Part shown: positions 1 through 7,457 of the stretch, one piece after another
How the letters are laid out: each line of letters starts with the position of its first letter
Numbering within the stretch: the stretch's first letter is position 1
Origin: Actinophytocola sp044466355
GTDB taxonomy: Bacteria; Actinomycetota; Actinomycetes; Mycobacteriales; Pseudonocardiaceae
NCBI RefSeq assembly: GCF_044466355.1
Contig: NZ_JBITMQ010000029.1
Span: 1 to 52,661, forward strand
Direction: 5' to 3'
DNA: 52,661 bases
Notes under the pieces: generated by a model
Told to the model about the DNA's origin: nothing
Database searches by the model: none
Seen by the model: the letters and a program-made list of their open reading frames with translations, nothing else
Translations under genes and position numbers: made by a program

Positions 1-96
1 CATCGATCTTGGTCGACGCTGTTCTAGCAGGAACCCCGTTGCCTATCTCAGCCGCCTTGACAACCCACCCACCGCCCTAACTGAACGGCATTGGAA
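1..96. other. Left edge, no gene recognised
   Basis: Short AT-richer stretch before the first stop codon at position 97. I see no reading frame, RNA or repeat that I can name. It could be the edge of a neighbouring element, because contigs often break at insertion sequences, but nothing in the sequence shows this. Confidence 0.3.
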
Positions 97-675
97 CTAG
101 TCCTTCTTGCGTAGTGCCGCCAGCTGTTCGGCGAACGGCACGAACGTCTCCTTGACGGGGGCGGGTGCGCGCACCATCAGCTCGGCCAGTTCCTCGGCCG
201 CGCGGTCGATGCGCTGCGCCAGGTCGTGGCCCGCCCAGTCCTCCGACGCGGCGTACACGGCCGTCGGCACGACCACCGCGTGCAGGTAGGCGAACATCGG
301 GCGCATGGCGTGCTCCAGCGCGAGCGAGTGCCGCGCGGTGCCGCCGGTCGCCGCGATCAGCACCGGTTTGCCGGTCAGCGCCTCGTTGTCGACCAGGTCG
401 AAGAACGACTTGAACAGCCCGCTGTAGGAGGCGGTGAAGATCGGCGTCGCGACCACCAGGCCGTCCGCCTCCTCGACCGCCTTCAACGCGTCCGCCAACG
501 GGGGTGCCGGGAACCCGGTGACCAGGTTGTTCGCGATGTCCACCGCGAAGTCCCGCAGCTCGACCACCCGGGTGTCGACGTCGGCGTGCGCGGCGACGGC
601 CGTCGCCAGCCGGTCGGCGAGCAGCCTCGTCGACGACGGCTGGGTCAGACCCGCGGAAACCACGACGAGCTTCAT
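97..675 (-). CDS. NAD(P)H-dependent FMN reductase (CE1759-like)
   Basis: A 192-residue flavodoxin-fold protein predicted to reduce FMN with NAD(P)H in the cytoplasm. The N-terminus has the strand-loop pattern KLVVVSAGLTQPSSTRLLADRL that binds flavin phosphate, and a second motif near residues 75-90 (ATPIFTASYSGLFKSFFD) is typical of NADPH-dependent FMN reductases. The ATG at 675 overlaps the stop of the upstream luciferase-like gene by 4 bp, so the two are translationally coupled. The pairing suggests this enzyme supplies reduced FMN to that monooxygenase. The substrate of the pair is unknown. Confidence 0.85.
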   Translation of the reverse strand: MKLVVVSAGLTQPSSTRLLADRLATAVAAHADVDTRVVELRDFAVDIANNLVTGFPAPPLADALKAVEEADGLVVATPIFTASYSGLFKSFFDLVDNEALTGKPVLIAATGGTARHSLALEHAMRPMFAYLHAVVVPTAVYAASEDWAGHDLAQRIDRAAEELAELMVRAPAPVKETFVPFAEQLAALRKKD

Positions 676-1760
676 GCCTCCACCTTCTCCTGCGAAGCGG
701 CCTCGACCTGCGAGGCGTGCGTCGGCGCCTCCGCGACACCGGGGGCGCGCCGCGACTCGAACTCCTTGCGCAGCACCGGAACGATCTCACCCAGGTGGTC
801 GAGCTGCTCCAGCACCGTCTTCAGCGGCAGGCCAGCATGGTCCATCAGGAACAGTTGGCGCTGGTAGTCGCCGAAGTGTTCGCGGAACGTCAGCGTCCGG
901 TCGATCACCTGCTGCGGCGACCCGACGGTCAGCGGTGTCTGCGCCATGAAGTCCTCCAGCGACGGCCCGTGCCCGTACACCGGCGCGTTGTCGAAGTACG
1001 GCCGGAACTCGTTCACCGCGTCCTGGGAGTTCTTCCGCATGAACACCTGCCCGCCCAGGCCGACGACCGCCTGCTCGGGCGTGCCGTGGCCGTAGTGCGC
1101 GAACCGCTCCCGGTACAGGCTGATCAGCCGCTGGAAGTGGTAGGTCGGCCAGAAGATGTGGTTGGCGAAGAAGCCGTCGCCGTAGTAGGCGGCCTGCTCC
1201 GCGATCTCCGGGCTGCGGATCGAGCCGTGCCACACGAACGGGGGAACACCGTCGAGTGGCCGCGGCGTGGACGTGAAGCCCTGCAGCGGGGTGCGGAACC
1301 GGCCCTCCCAGTCGACGACGTCCTTGCGCCACAGTTCGTGCAGCAGCGCGTAGTTCTCGATGGCGAGCGGGATGCCCTGGCGGATGTCCTGGCCGAACCA
1401 CGGATACACGGGTCCGGTGTTGCCGCGGCCCATCATCACGTCGACGCGCCCGTTCGCCAGGTGCTGCAGCATCGCGAAGTCCTCGGCGATCTTCACCGGG
1501 TCGTTCGTGGTGATCAGCGTGGTCGACGTGGACAGGATCAGCTTCTCGGTCCTGGCCGCGACGTAGCCGAGCATGGTCGTCGGTGAGGACGGCACGAACG
1601 GCGGGTTGTGGTGCTCGCCGGTCGCGAACACGTCCAGCCCGACCTCTTCGGCCTTGAGCGCGATCGTGACCATGGCCTTGATCCGCTCGTGCTCACTCGG
1701 CGTCACGCCGGTGGTCGGGTCCGTGGTGACGTCCCCGACGGAGAAGATCCCGAACTGCAT
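672..1760 (-). CDS. LLM-class flavin-dependent monooxygenase (CE1758-like)
   Basis: A 362-residue luciferase-like (bacterial luciferase/alkanal monooxygenase fold) enzyme starting MQFGIFSVGDV. The frame stays open further upstream, but the ATG at 1760 has a GAGGGG ribosome site, matches the usual family start, and leaves the operator at 1778-1795 non-coding. The internal segments ATGEHHNPPF and GRGNTGPVYPWFG are characteristic of LLM oxidoreductases that use FMNH2 from a separate reductase, here the overlapping downstream gene. The substrate cannot be read from sequence. Probably induced through the MarR-type site just upstream. Confidence 0.88.
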   Translation of the reverse strand: MQFGIFSVGDVTTDPTTGVTPSEHERIKAMVTIALKAEEVGLDVFATGEHHNPPFVPSSPTTMLGYVAARTEKLILSTSTTLITTNDPVKIAEDFAMLQHLANGRVDVMMGRGNTGPVYPWFGQDIRQGIPLAIENYALLHELWRKDVVDWEGRFRTPLQGFTSTPRPLDGVPPFVWHGSIRSPEIAEQAAYYGDGFFANHIFWPTYHFQRLISLYRERFAHYGHGTPEQAVVGLGGQVFMRKNSQDAVNEFRPYFDNAPVYGHGPSLEDFMAQTPLTVGSPQQVIDRTLTFREHFGDYQRQLFLMDHAGLPLKTVLEQLDHLGEIVPVLRKEFESRRAPGVAEAPTHASQVEAASQEKVEA

Positions 1761-1777
1761 CACGCTCACCCCTCTGG

Positions 1778-1795
1778 TAGTTGCGAGTTCAACTA
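1778..1795. promoter_or_regulatory. MarR-type operator in front of the LLM/FMN reductase operon
   Basis: Perfect 6-bp arms TAGTTG and CAACTA separated by CGAGTT, ending 18 bp from the ATG of the monooxygenase. The TTG-N6-CAA core is the usual shape of MarR/DUF24-class operators. No MarR gene lies in the visible flank, so the regulator would be encoded elsewhere or left of the window. Confidence 0.6.
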
Positions 1796-2445
1796 CTCCT
1801 GTGAACCGTACTGGACGTGCGGGTATTCCCGCGAGCGAGATGGGCGCCCGTGAAGCAGATCGTGAGCCAGAGAACACCGATCAACCAGCCCGCGAGCACG
1901 TCCGACGGCCAGTGCACGCCCAGGTAGACACGGCTGACCCCGACCACGACGACCAGGAACGTGCCGACCGCGGTCAGGGCGGTCCTGCGCACCGCACCGG
2001 GCCGCTCACGCACGGCCAGCACCGTGAGCAACCCGAATACCACCATCGAGTTGAGACTGTGGCCGGACGGGTAGGACCAGCTGCTGACGAACACCACGTG
2101 GTCGGTCAGTGCCGGTCGCGGCCGCTCGACGATCGCCTTGAGGACCGGCCCGAGCGCGAGCCCGCCCGCGGACCCGAGCACGACCAGCAGCGAGTCGGCC
2201 TTCCTGTCCTTCCACACCAGCCACGCGCCCGTGAACAGCACGATGACGATCAGCGACGGCGTGCTGCCGAACCGGCTCGCGTTCACCATGACCTCGGTCC
2301 AGAACCCGCCGCGGTGGTCGATCACCCAGTCGCGGAACGGTCCGTCCAGCTCGGCGAGCGCCCGGTGGTGCACGACGGCCTCGGTCAGCACGATCGCGGC
2401 GAGCCCCAGCACGACCACGGCCACGGCCTGCCTTGATCGGGTCAT
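1789..2445 (-). CDS. PAP2-superfamily membrane phosphatase
   Basis: A 218-residue integral membrane phosphatase of the type-2 phosphatidic acid phosphatase family, likely acting on lipid or undecaprenyl phosphates at the outer face of the membrane. All three catalytic signatures are present: KAIVERPRP (K-x6-RP), PSGH, and SRVYLGVHWPSD (SR-x5-H-x3-D). Several hydrophobic helices surround them. The start is the ATG at 2445 (MTRSRQAV), the first methionine before the first membrane helix. Its 3' end overlaps the operator region of the LLM gene. It is divergent from the ABC exporter genes. Confidence 0.9.
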   Translation of the reverse strand: MTRSRQAVAVVVLGLAAIVLTEAVVHHRALAELDGPFRDWVIDHRGGFWTEVMVNASRFGSTPSLIVIVLFTGAWLVWKDRKADSLLVVLGSAGGLALGPVLKAIVERPRPALTDHVVFVSSWSYPSGHSLNSMVVFGLLTVLAVRERPGAVRRTALTAVGTFLVVVVGVSRVYLGVHWPSDVLAGWLIGVLWLTICFTGAHLARGNTRTSSTVHRSS

Positions 2446-2474
2446 GTCCCCAACGTAAAGGGCACCTGACCGGT

Positions 2475-2511
2475 TGGCCGATCGGCCACCGGTGGGTCGG
2501 CCGATCGGCCG
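2475..2511. promoter_or_regulatory. Tandem palindromes in a divergent promoter
   Basis: Two copies of the perfect 12-bp palindrome GGCCGATCGGCC (2476-2487 and 2499-2510) extend to 14 bp each (T...A and C...G flanks). Their centres are 23 bp apart, close to two helical turns. They lie between the PAP2 gene and the ABC exporter genes, which suggests an operator for a dimeric regulator binding one DNA face. The regulator is unknown. Confidence 0.5.
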
Positions 2512-2607
2512 GTGCGCCTCGACCGGTCCTGGCCATCTGCCCGACGTGCGCGACCGCCCACCTCCGCGAAGGTTTCTCCCCGCAGGTACCGACGAGAAGG
2601 GGTCGAC

Positions 2608-3285
2608 ATGACATCGCTGTTGTCCGGGCGGGGGTTGGTGAAGCGGTACGGGTCCGCGTACGCGCTCGCCGGGGTGGACATCGACATCGCCGCGGGGGAG
2701 GCCATCGCGATCGTGGGGCCGTCGGGGTCGGGCAAGACCTCGCTGCTGCACGTGCTGGCCGGCATCCTCAAGGCGGACGAGGGTGCGATCACCCTGGGCG
2801 GACAGCGGATCGACCAGCTGTCGGAGACCAGGCGCAGCGAGCTGCGGCGCACCGAGTTCGGCTTCGTGTTCCAGTCGGGGATGCTGGTCGCCGAGCTGAC
2901 CGCCGAGGAGAACGTGGCGCTGCCGCTGCTGCTCGGCGGCCGCGACCGCGGCATGGCGATCTCCACGGCGCGCACGTGGCTCGACCGGCTCGGGCTGACG
3001 GGCAAGGAGACCCGCCGCCCCGGCGAGCTGTCCGGCGGCGAGGCCCAGCGGGTCGCGATCGCGCGGGCACTCGCGCACCGGCCCAAGGTGATCTTCGCCG
3101 ACGAACCGACCGGCGCCCTGGACACCAGGACCGGTCACGCGACGATCAGCGCGCTCGTGGACGCCGCGCAGGAGACCGGCGCCGCGGTGATCGTGGTGAC
3201 CCACGACCGGGAGATCGCCGCGATGATGCCGCGCACCGTCGCCATCCGCGACGGCCGTATCGAGCAGCCGGTGGCTGCCCAATGA
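2608..3285 (+). CDS. ABC transporter ATPase, MacB/LolD-like
   Basis: A 225-residue nucleotide-binding subunit with Walker A GPSGSGKTS, signature LSGGEAQR, Walker B VIFADEPTGALD and a switch histidine in VVTHD. The DEPTGALD form and small size are typical of MacB/LolD-type ATPases that drive FtsX-like permeases. The chosen ATG (2608) is preceded by GAGAAGGGG; the upstream in-frame extension is low-quality arginine-rich sequence. It overlaps the permease gene by 4 bp, so the pair forms one exporter, perhaps for peptides, lipoproteins or drugs. The cargo is unknown. Confidence 0.92.
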   Translation: MTSLLSGRGLVKRYGSAYALAGVDIDIAAGEAIAIVGPSGSGKTSLLHVLAGILKADEGAITLGGQRIDQLSETRRSELRRTEFGFVFQSGMLVAELTAEENVALPLLLGGRDRGMAISTARTWLDRLGLTGKETRRPGELSGGEAQRVAIARALAHRPKVIFADEPTGALDTRTGHATISALVDAAQETGAAVIVVTHDREIAAMMPRTVAIRDGRIEQPVAAQ

Positions 3286-5489
3286 GTCCGTTCCAGCTGG
3301 CGCTGCGTGTGCTGCGGGTCGACCGCCGCACCCAGGTGTCCACCGTGCTGACCACACTGGGGGTCGCGGTGGCCACCGGGCTGGTGCTGCTGTTGACGAG
3401 CCTTCCGTACGCGACGCAGGCGCGCGCGGAACGCACGCTGTGGCAGCACCCGATGGGCTTCGCCGACCCGGGGACGGGCGTGCTCGGCTACGCGTCGAGT
3501 GAGGACCAGGTCGACGGGCAGGTCATCACGCGGGTCGACGTGGCGCCGCTCGTCGACGAGGCGGACATCGCGCTGCCACCGGGCATCGACCGGCTCCCGG
3601 CGCCCGGCGAGATGCTGCAGTCGCCGGAGCTGGCGGCCCTGTCCTCGGCCAAGCCGCCCGCGGAGCTGTCGGACCGCTTCGGCGCGGAACCCGCCGGGCT
3701 GCTCGGCGAGGACGCGCTGATGTTCCCCGAGCAGTTGGTGGTGCTCGTCGGGCACACGCCGGAGACGATGCCCGCGATGTCCTCGGAGCTGACCACGCTG
3801 GCCTCGGGGGAGGCCCGGGCGGACGGGCTGCTGTCGCTGCTCGCCGGCGTCGGTGTGGTCGTGCTGCTGGTGCCGAGCCTGGTGCTGGTGGCGTCCGCGT
3901 CCCGGCTCACGGCGGCGCGGCGGGAACGTCGCCTGGCCGCGCTGCGGCTGGCGGGCGCGACCCCCGCACAGGTCACGGCGATGGTCGCGGCGGAGACGGG
4001 GCTCGCCGCGGTGGCCGGTGCGGTCGTCGGGGTGGCGATCAGCCCGGTGCTGCACTCGCTGGCGACCTGGGTGCCGTGGGGCGGCGGCACCTGGTTCGCG
4101 AGCGACTTCATGCTGCCGTGGCCGATCGTGCTGCTGGTGGCGATCGCCGTCCCGGTCCTGGTCGTGGGCGCCGCCGTCGCGGGTCTGCGGCGCGTGGTGA
4201 ACACGCCGCTCATGGCGACCGGCGGGCACACCCGCAAACCGCTCAGCAAGACACGGCTGCTGGTGGTGCCGGTCGCGGGACTGCTGTTCATCCTGTCGCT
4301 GTCGATGGCACAGGAAGCCGGAGCGGGTGCGCTGCTGCCGATCCTCCTGACGCTGGGGCTGCTGATGTGGTCGCCGACCGTCGTGGGACCGTGGGTGACC
4401 TCGGCGCTCGGCGGCGTGTTCACGAAGGCGTGGCGCAGGCCGTCCGCGCTGCTGGCCGGGCGACGCCTGCAGGACGACCCGAAGGCGGCGTACCGCGCGT
4501 CGGCCGGTGTGGTGCTCGCGGTGTTCGCCGGGTCGATGGCGTTGACACTGATGCCGAGCCTCGAGTCGGAGGCCGGGTACTACAGCCCGTACAAGGACTC
4601 CGTCCTGTACCTCAGCACAGACGCCGAGCACGCGCCCACTGTCGTGGCGGCGGCCGACGAGGGCCTCGAACGGTACGGTCTCGCGGCACGCGCGGCGGCG
4701 GTCGGCCAGCTCAACGTGCGGCAGGGCGAGGACTACCTGCAGGCGTACGTGCTGTCCTGTGCCGAAGCCCAGGTGCTGTTGCCGAACGTGTCGGTCGACT
4801 GCCGGTCCGAACCGGCCGTGTACGCGCCGTCGGACGCGCGGCTCGACGCGGTGACGTGGTCGGACAGCTCGTCGGCCGAGGAGCGCACACCGCTGGACGT
4901 CACCCCGGTCGCTGCGTCGACGGACGTCGTGCTGATCGACCCGGCCCTGCTGCCCGAGGGCGTCGAGCCGACCGGCGTCGACGTCGCCGTGCCCGCGGAC
5001 GACAAGTCCCGGGAGGCCGCGCGGACCGCGCTGATGGCGGCGTCGGGTGGCGCGCAGGTGATCAGCAAGGAGATGAAGCTCGGCGAGCAGAACCAGGAGC
5101 TGGCGGACCTGCGCCGGGTGACGGTGATCGGTCTGGTGACCGCGTCGGTGCTCGGCGGGCTCAGCGCCGCGATCGCGACCGCGGGTTCGGTGATGGACCG
5201 CAGGCGCACGTTCGGCGCGCTGATGGCGGCGGGCACGCCGGTGCACACGCTGGCACGGGCCTTGCGTGCGGAGGCGGCGTTGCCGGCACTGGTGGCGACC
5301 GTCGGCGCGGGCGCGCTGGGGACGGCCGTCGGGGTCGGGTTGTTCGGGTTGGTGTCGCACAGCGCGCCGGTGTTCAGCGCGTGGCTCGCCGCCCCGATCG
5401 TGCTCGGCGCCCTGGTCGCGTTGCTGGCGGCGTCGGTGTGCTCGCCCGCGCTGAAGCGGGTGCGTGCGGAGCCGCTCGCGGAGGAGTGA
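3282..5489 (+). CDS. FtsX-like ABC transporter permease
   Basis: A 735-residue membrane protein and partner of the preceding ATPase. An N-terminal helix (TQVSTVLTTLGVAVATGLVLLL), a roughly 150-residue extracytoplasmic region, then paired FtsX-type helical blocks near residues 180-280 and 600-720 fit the duplicated FtsX arrangement seen in actinobacterial exporters. The motif LAALRLAGATPAQV is typical of the cytoplasmic coupling segment that contacts the ATPase. The start ATG overlaps the upstream TGA (ATGA). Strong hairpins follow the stop. Confidence 0.9.
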   Translation: MSPFQLALRVLRVDRRTQVSTVLTTLGVAVATGLVLLLTSLPYATQARAERTLWQHPMGFADPGTGVLGYASSEDQVDGQVITRVDVAPLVDEADIALPPGIDRLPAPGEMLQSPELAALSSAKPPAELSDRFGAEPAGLLGEDALMFPEQLVVLVGHTPETMPAMSSELTTLASGEARADGLLSLLAGVGVVVLLVPSLVLVASASRLTAARRERRLAALRLAGATPAQVTAMVAAETGLAAVAGAVVGVAISPVLHSLATWVPWGGGTWFASDFMLPWPIVLLVAIAVPVLVVGAAVAGLRRVVNTPLMATGGHTRKPLSKTRLLVVPVAGLLFILSLSMAQEAGAGALLPILLTLGLLMWSPTVVGPWVTSALGGVFTKAWRRPSALLAGRRLQDDPKAAYRASAGVVLAVFAGSMALTLMPSLESEAGYYSPYKDSVLYLSTDAEHAPTVVAAADEGLERYGLAARAAAVGQLNVRQGEDYLQAYVLSCAEAQVLLPNVSVDCRSEPAVYAPSDARLDAVTWSDSSSAEERTPLDVTPVAASTDVVLIDPALLPEGVEPTGVDVAVPADDKSREAARTALMAASGGAQVISKEMKLGEQNQELADLRRVTVIGLVTASVLGGLSAAIATAGSVMDRRRTFGALMAAGTPVHTLARALRAEAALPALVATVGAGALGTAVGVGLFGLVSHSAPVFSAWLAAPIVLGALVALLAASVCSPALKRVRAEPLAEE

Positions 5490-5493
5490 GACC

Positions 5494-5534
5494 CCGGGGA
5501 GCGCCGGCCTTCCCCTCGGGTCGGCGCTCCCCGG
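5494..5534 (+). terminator. Hairpin after the ABC permease gene
   Basis: A 13-bp perfect stem (CCGGGGAGCGCCG with CGGCGCTCCCCGG), extendable inward with a G-T wobble, begins 4 bases after the permease stop codon. There is no T-tract, as is common for actinobacterial terminators. Confidence 0.7.
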
Positions 5535-5589
5535 CTCGGGGTGCCGGGTGGCCGTCGGGGGCCGGTTCGTCGGGGGACGGGCCGGGGAA

Positions 5590-5632
5590 GGTGAGGCCCG
5601 GTTCGCGTTCGGGGCGCGGACCGGGCCTCACC
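5590..5632. terminator. Second strong hairpin
   Basis: A 13-bp perfect stem (GGTGAGGCCCGGT with its complement at 5620-5632) continues for five more pairs including one wobble, leaving a 7-base loop. It lies between convergent genes and could terminate transcription from both sides. Confidence 0.6.
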
Positions 5633-5641
5633 GCGTGCCGC

Positions 5642-5684
5642 GAAAGGCGCGTTGGCGGCGTTGAGTGCTGCGAAAGCGCCTTTC
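5642..5684. repeat. Third inverted repeat, GAAAGGCGC arms
   Basis: Arms GAAAGGCGC (5642-5650) and GCGCCTTTC (5676-5684) flank a 25-base spacer. A related motif, GTCTTTCGCGG, follows about 25 bp later. It may be a dispersed intergenic repeat or a third terminator stem. The remainder of the 5490-5852 gap shows nothing further. Confidence 0.4.
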
Positions 5685-5852
5685 ACAGCACCGGGGGATG
5701 CCGCCGACGCGTCTTTCGCGGCGGTGAGGAGGTCGGGGGCGGGCCGGGAGGGCTGCTCGCGATCAGCGGCGCGATGGTGGGGTCCGGATGGGCGTGCCCG
5801 GTCCGCTGTGGCGGCGGGCCGGGCGCCCGTTGTCGTTACGTCGTCCGCGTGG

Positions 5853-6194
5853 TCAGCGGCGCTGACGGTCCGCCAGCTCGGCCTGCATGCGGACCAGGAT
5901 GGCGTGCGCGTCGACCACCTCGCCCGCCAGCAGCAGGTCGGCGGCCAGGCGCACGCCGTCGCACTGCGGGCGGATGCGGCAGCTGTCGCCCAGGGCAGCG
6001 GTGCGGGCGAGAGCGGTGCGGAGGTCGTCGGCGAGGCCGGTGGAGTCGCCCGGCTGCGCGAGCCGGCCGAGCACCTTGTCCACCCCCGCGAGCAGATCGT
6101 GTCCGGCGCGCGGCCGGATGTCCGGGGTGGCCTGCACCACCCGCGGACCGGGAATCGGTCTCGTGGCGGTCATTGCTGCGGCCTCGATGGCCAT
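5853..6194 (-). CDS. Small hypothetical protein
   Basis: A 113-residue predicted soluble protein that I do not recognise. The start is set at the ATG at 6194 because a perfect GAGGAGG ribosome site lies just upstream; a longer 136-residue reading is possible but would translate a structured leader. The second half is an alanine/leucine-rich helical segment (DLRTALARTAALGDSCRIRPQCDGVRLAADLLLAGEV) with two cysteines, CRIRPQC. No signal peptide or membrane helix. It stands alone, convergent to the ABC permease and divergent from the nucleoside importer. Confidence 0.55.
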   Translation of the reverse strand: MAIEAAAMTATRPIPGPRVVQATPDIRPRAGHDLLAGVDKVLGRLAQPGDSTGLADDLRTALARTAALGDSCRIRPQCDGVRLAADLLLAGEVVDAHAILVRMQAELADRQRR

Positions 6195-6213
6195 GCGGTC
6201 CTCCTCGTCGTTG

Positions 6214-6255
6214 AGGTTTGCCCACCGATTCCCTCGGCAGGTCTGGGCGAAACCT
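6214..6255 (-). promoter_or_regulatory. Possible structured 5' leader
   Basis: AGGTTTGCCCA (6214-6224) pairs with TGGGC-G-AAACCT (6244-6255) with one bulged base. In the minus-strand transcript the loop contains a further small stem, CCGA-GGGAA-TCGG. The structure ends a few bases before the ribosome site of the 113-residue gene. It does not match a riboswitch class I know, and could instead be an operator. Confidence 0.35.
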
Positions 6256-6428
6256 GAAGACATTCCAACGGGTGAACACCATGTTGCGTCGCTGTCCGCG
6301 AACGGGACGCGACATCTCGCGTGATCATCATCATGGATGGTGTCTCATGGGGTGGACGCGATGGTCGGATGGTGGGCACGATGCATACGGTTGCTCCGGT
6401 CGGGTGACACGCGGAAAGGGACGTGCGC

Positions 6429-7457
6429 ATGAGGGCGCGATTGGGGATCTTGCTACTGGCCGCCGGAGCGCTGGCAACCGGGTGCAACGCGGCGGCGAAC
6501 TCGCCGGGGGCATCGGAGGGTGACGGACCGTCGCTTGTCCTCGTGACCCCCAACCCGGTGGGTGTCAACGACTTCCTCAAACTCGCGGTCACCGGCATCG
6601 AGGACGCCGCGAGCGAGCACAAGGGCAGCCAGAAGGTCTACCAGAGCACCGACCCGGCCTCGATCCAGCAGAACGTGGCGGCCGCGGTCCGCGACAAGCC
6701 CGACGTGATCGTCGCCGTCGGCTTCAACTTCGCCGACGTGCTCGCCCAGCAGGCCGAGCAGAACCCCGACCAGCAGTTCCTGTTCGTCGACTCCTGCACG
6801 GAGAAGCCGTACCCGAACGTCACCTGCGCGGTGTTCCGCGAGTACGAGGGCGTCTTCCTCGCGGGCGCCGAGGCTGGGCTGCTCACCAGGTCGGGCAAGG
6901 TCGGCGCGGTCGTGGCCGTCGACGCGCCCCAGTTCCACCGCTACTCGGAGCCGTTCGGGCTCGGCGCGCGGAGGACCAGGCCGGACGCGGCGCTCTCGCC
7001 GCTGTTCATCGGTGGCGCCAACCCGTTCAACGACCCGGGCCGCGCCAAGCAGCTGACCGCGACGCTCGCAGGCCAGGGCGTGGACCACGTGATGGGCGCG
7101 GCGTCCGCGTCCGGCAACCTCGGTGTGTTCGAGGCCGCCAAGGAGGCGGGGATCTTCGCGTTCGGTGTGGACGCCAACCAGTGCCCGGCCGAGCCCGGCG
7201 TGGTGGTCGACAACGTGATCAAGCGCACCGATGTGGTGATCACCGACGGGGTGACGGCCATCCTCGACGGCAAGCGCGGCGAGACCCGCTCGTACGGCGT
7301 CAAGGAAGAGGGCATCTCACTCACCGGTCTCCAGCCGGACGTCGCGCAGTCGCAGTGCGTCATCGCGGATCACCCGGACGTGCTCACCCAGGTCGGCAAG
7401 CTGCGTGACGAGATCACCGCGGGCACCCTCACGATCGATGACCCCGCAGCGGCCTGA
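6429..7457 (+). CDS. BMP-family nucleoside-binding lipoprotein
   Basis: A 342-residue solute-binding lipoprotein of the basic membrane protein (BmpA/Med) family, predicted to capture purine or related nucleosides outside the membrane. The signal peptide ends in the lipobox LATGC with the lipidated cysteine at about residue 19. The core has the family's periplasmic-binding fold, with segments such as VIVAVGFNFADVLAQQAEQNPDQQFLFVDS and VDHVMGAASASGNLGVFEAAKEAGIFAFGVD. ATG 6429 is preferred over GTG 6423 because it sits about nine bases from GGAAAGGG. First gene of the salvage operon; it overlaps the ATPase gene by 20 bp. Confidence 0.9.
   Translation: MRARLGILLLAAGALATGCNAAANSPGASEGDGPSLVLVTPNPVGVNDFLKLAVTGIEDAASEHKGSQKVYQSTDPASIQQNVAAAVRDKPDVIVAVGFNFADVLAQQAEQNPDQQFLFVDSCTEKPYPNVTCAVFREYEGVFLAGAEAGLLTRSGKVGAVVAVDAPQFHRYSEPFGLGARRTRPDAALSPLFIGGANPFNDPGRAKQLTATLAGQGVDHVMGAASASGNLGVFEAAKEAGIFAFGVDANQCPAEPGVVVDNVIKRTDVVITDGVTAILDGKRGETRSYGVKEEGISLTGLQPDVAQSQCVIADHPDVLTQVGKLRDEITAGTLTIDDPAAA

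Noticed and set aside
1..96. Insertion sequence end
   Set aside because: The sequence is plausible as an element edge but shows no inverted repeat or transposase frame that I can support.
5490..5852. Reading frames covering the gap after the ABC permease
   Set aside because: All are GC-driven and run through strong hairpins without ribosome sites or recognisable domains.
6264..6428. SAM or other known riboswitch ahead of the salvage operon
   Set aside because: I looked for SAM-I/IV and SAH-type conserved blocks because of the methionine link and saw none. No convincing promoter either.
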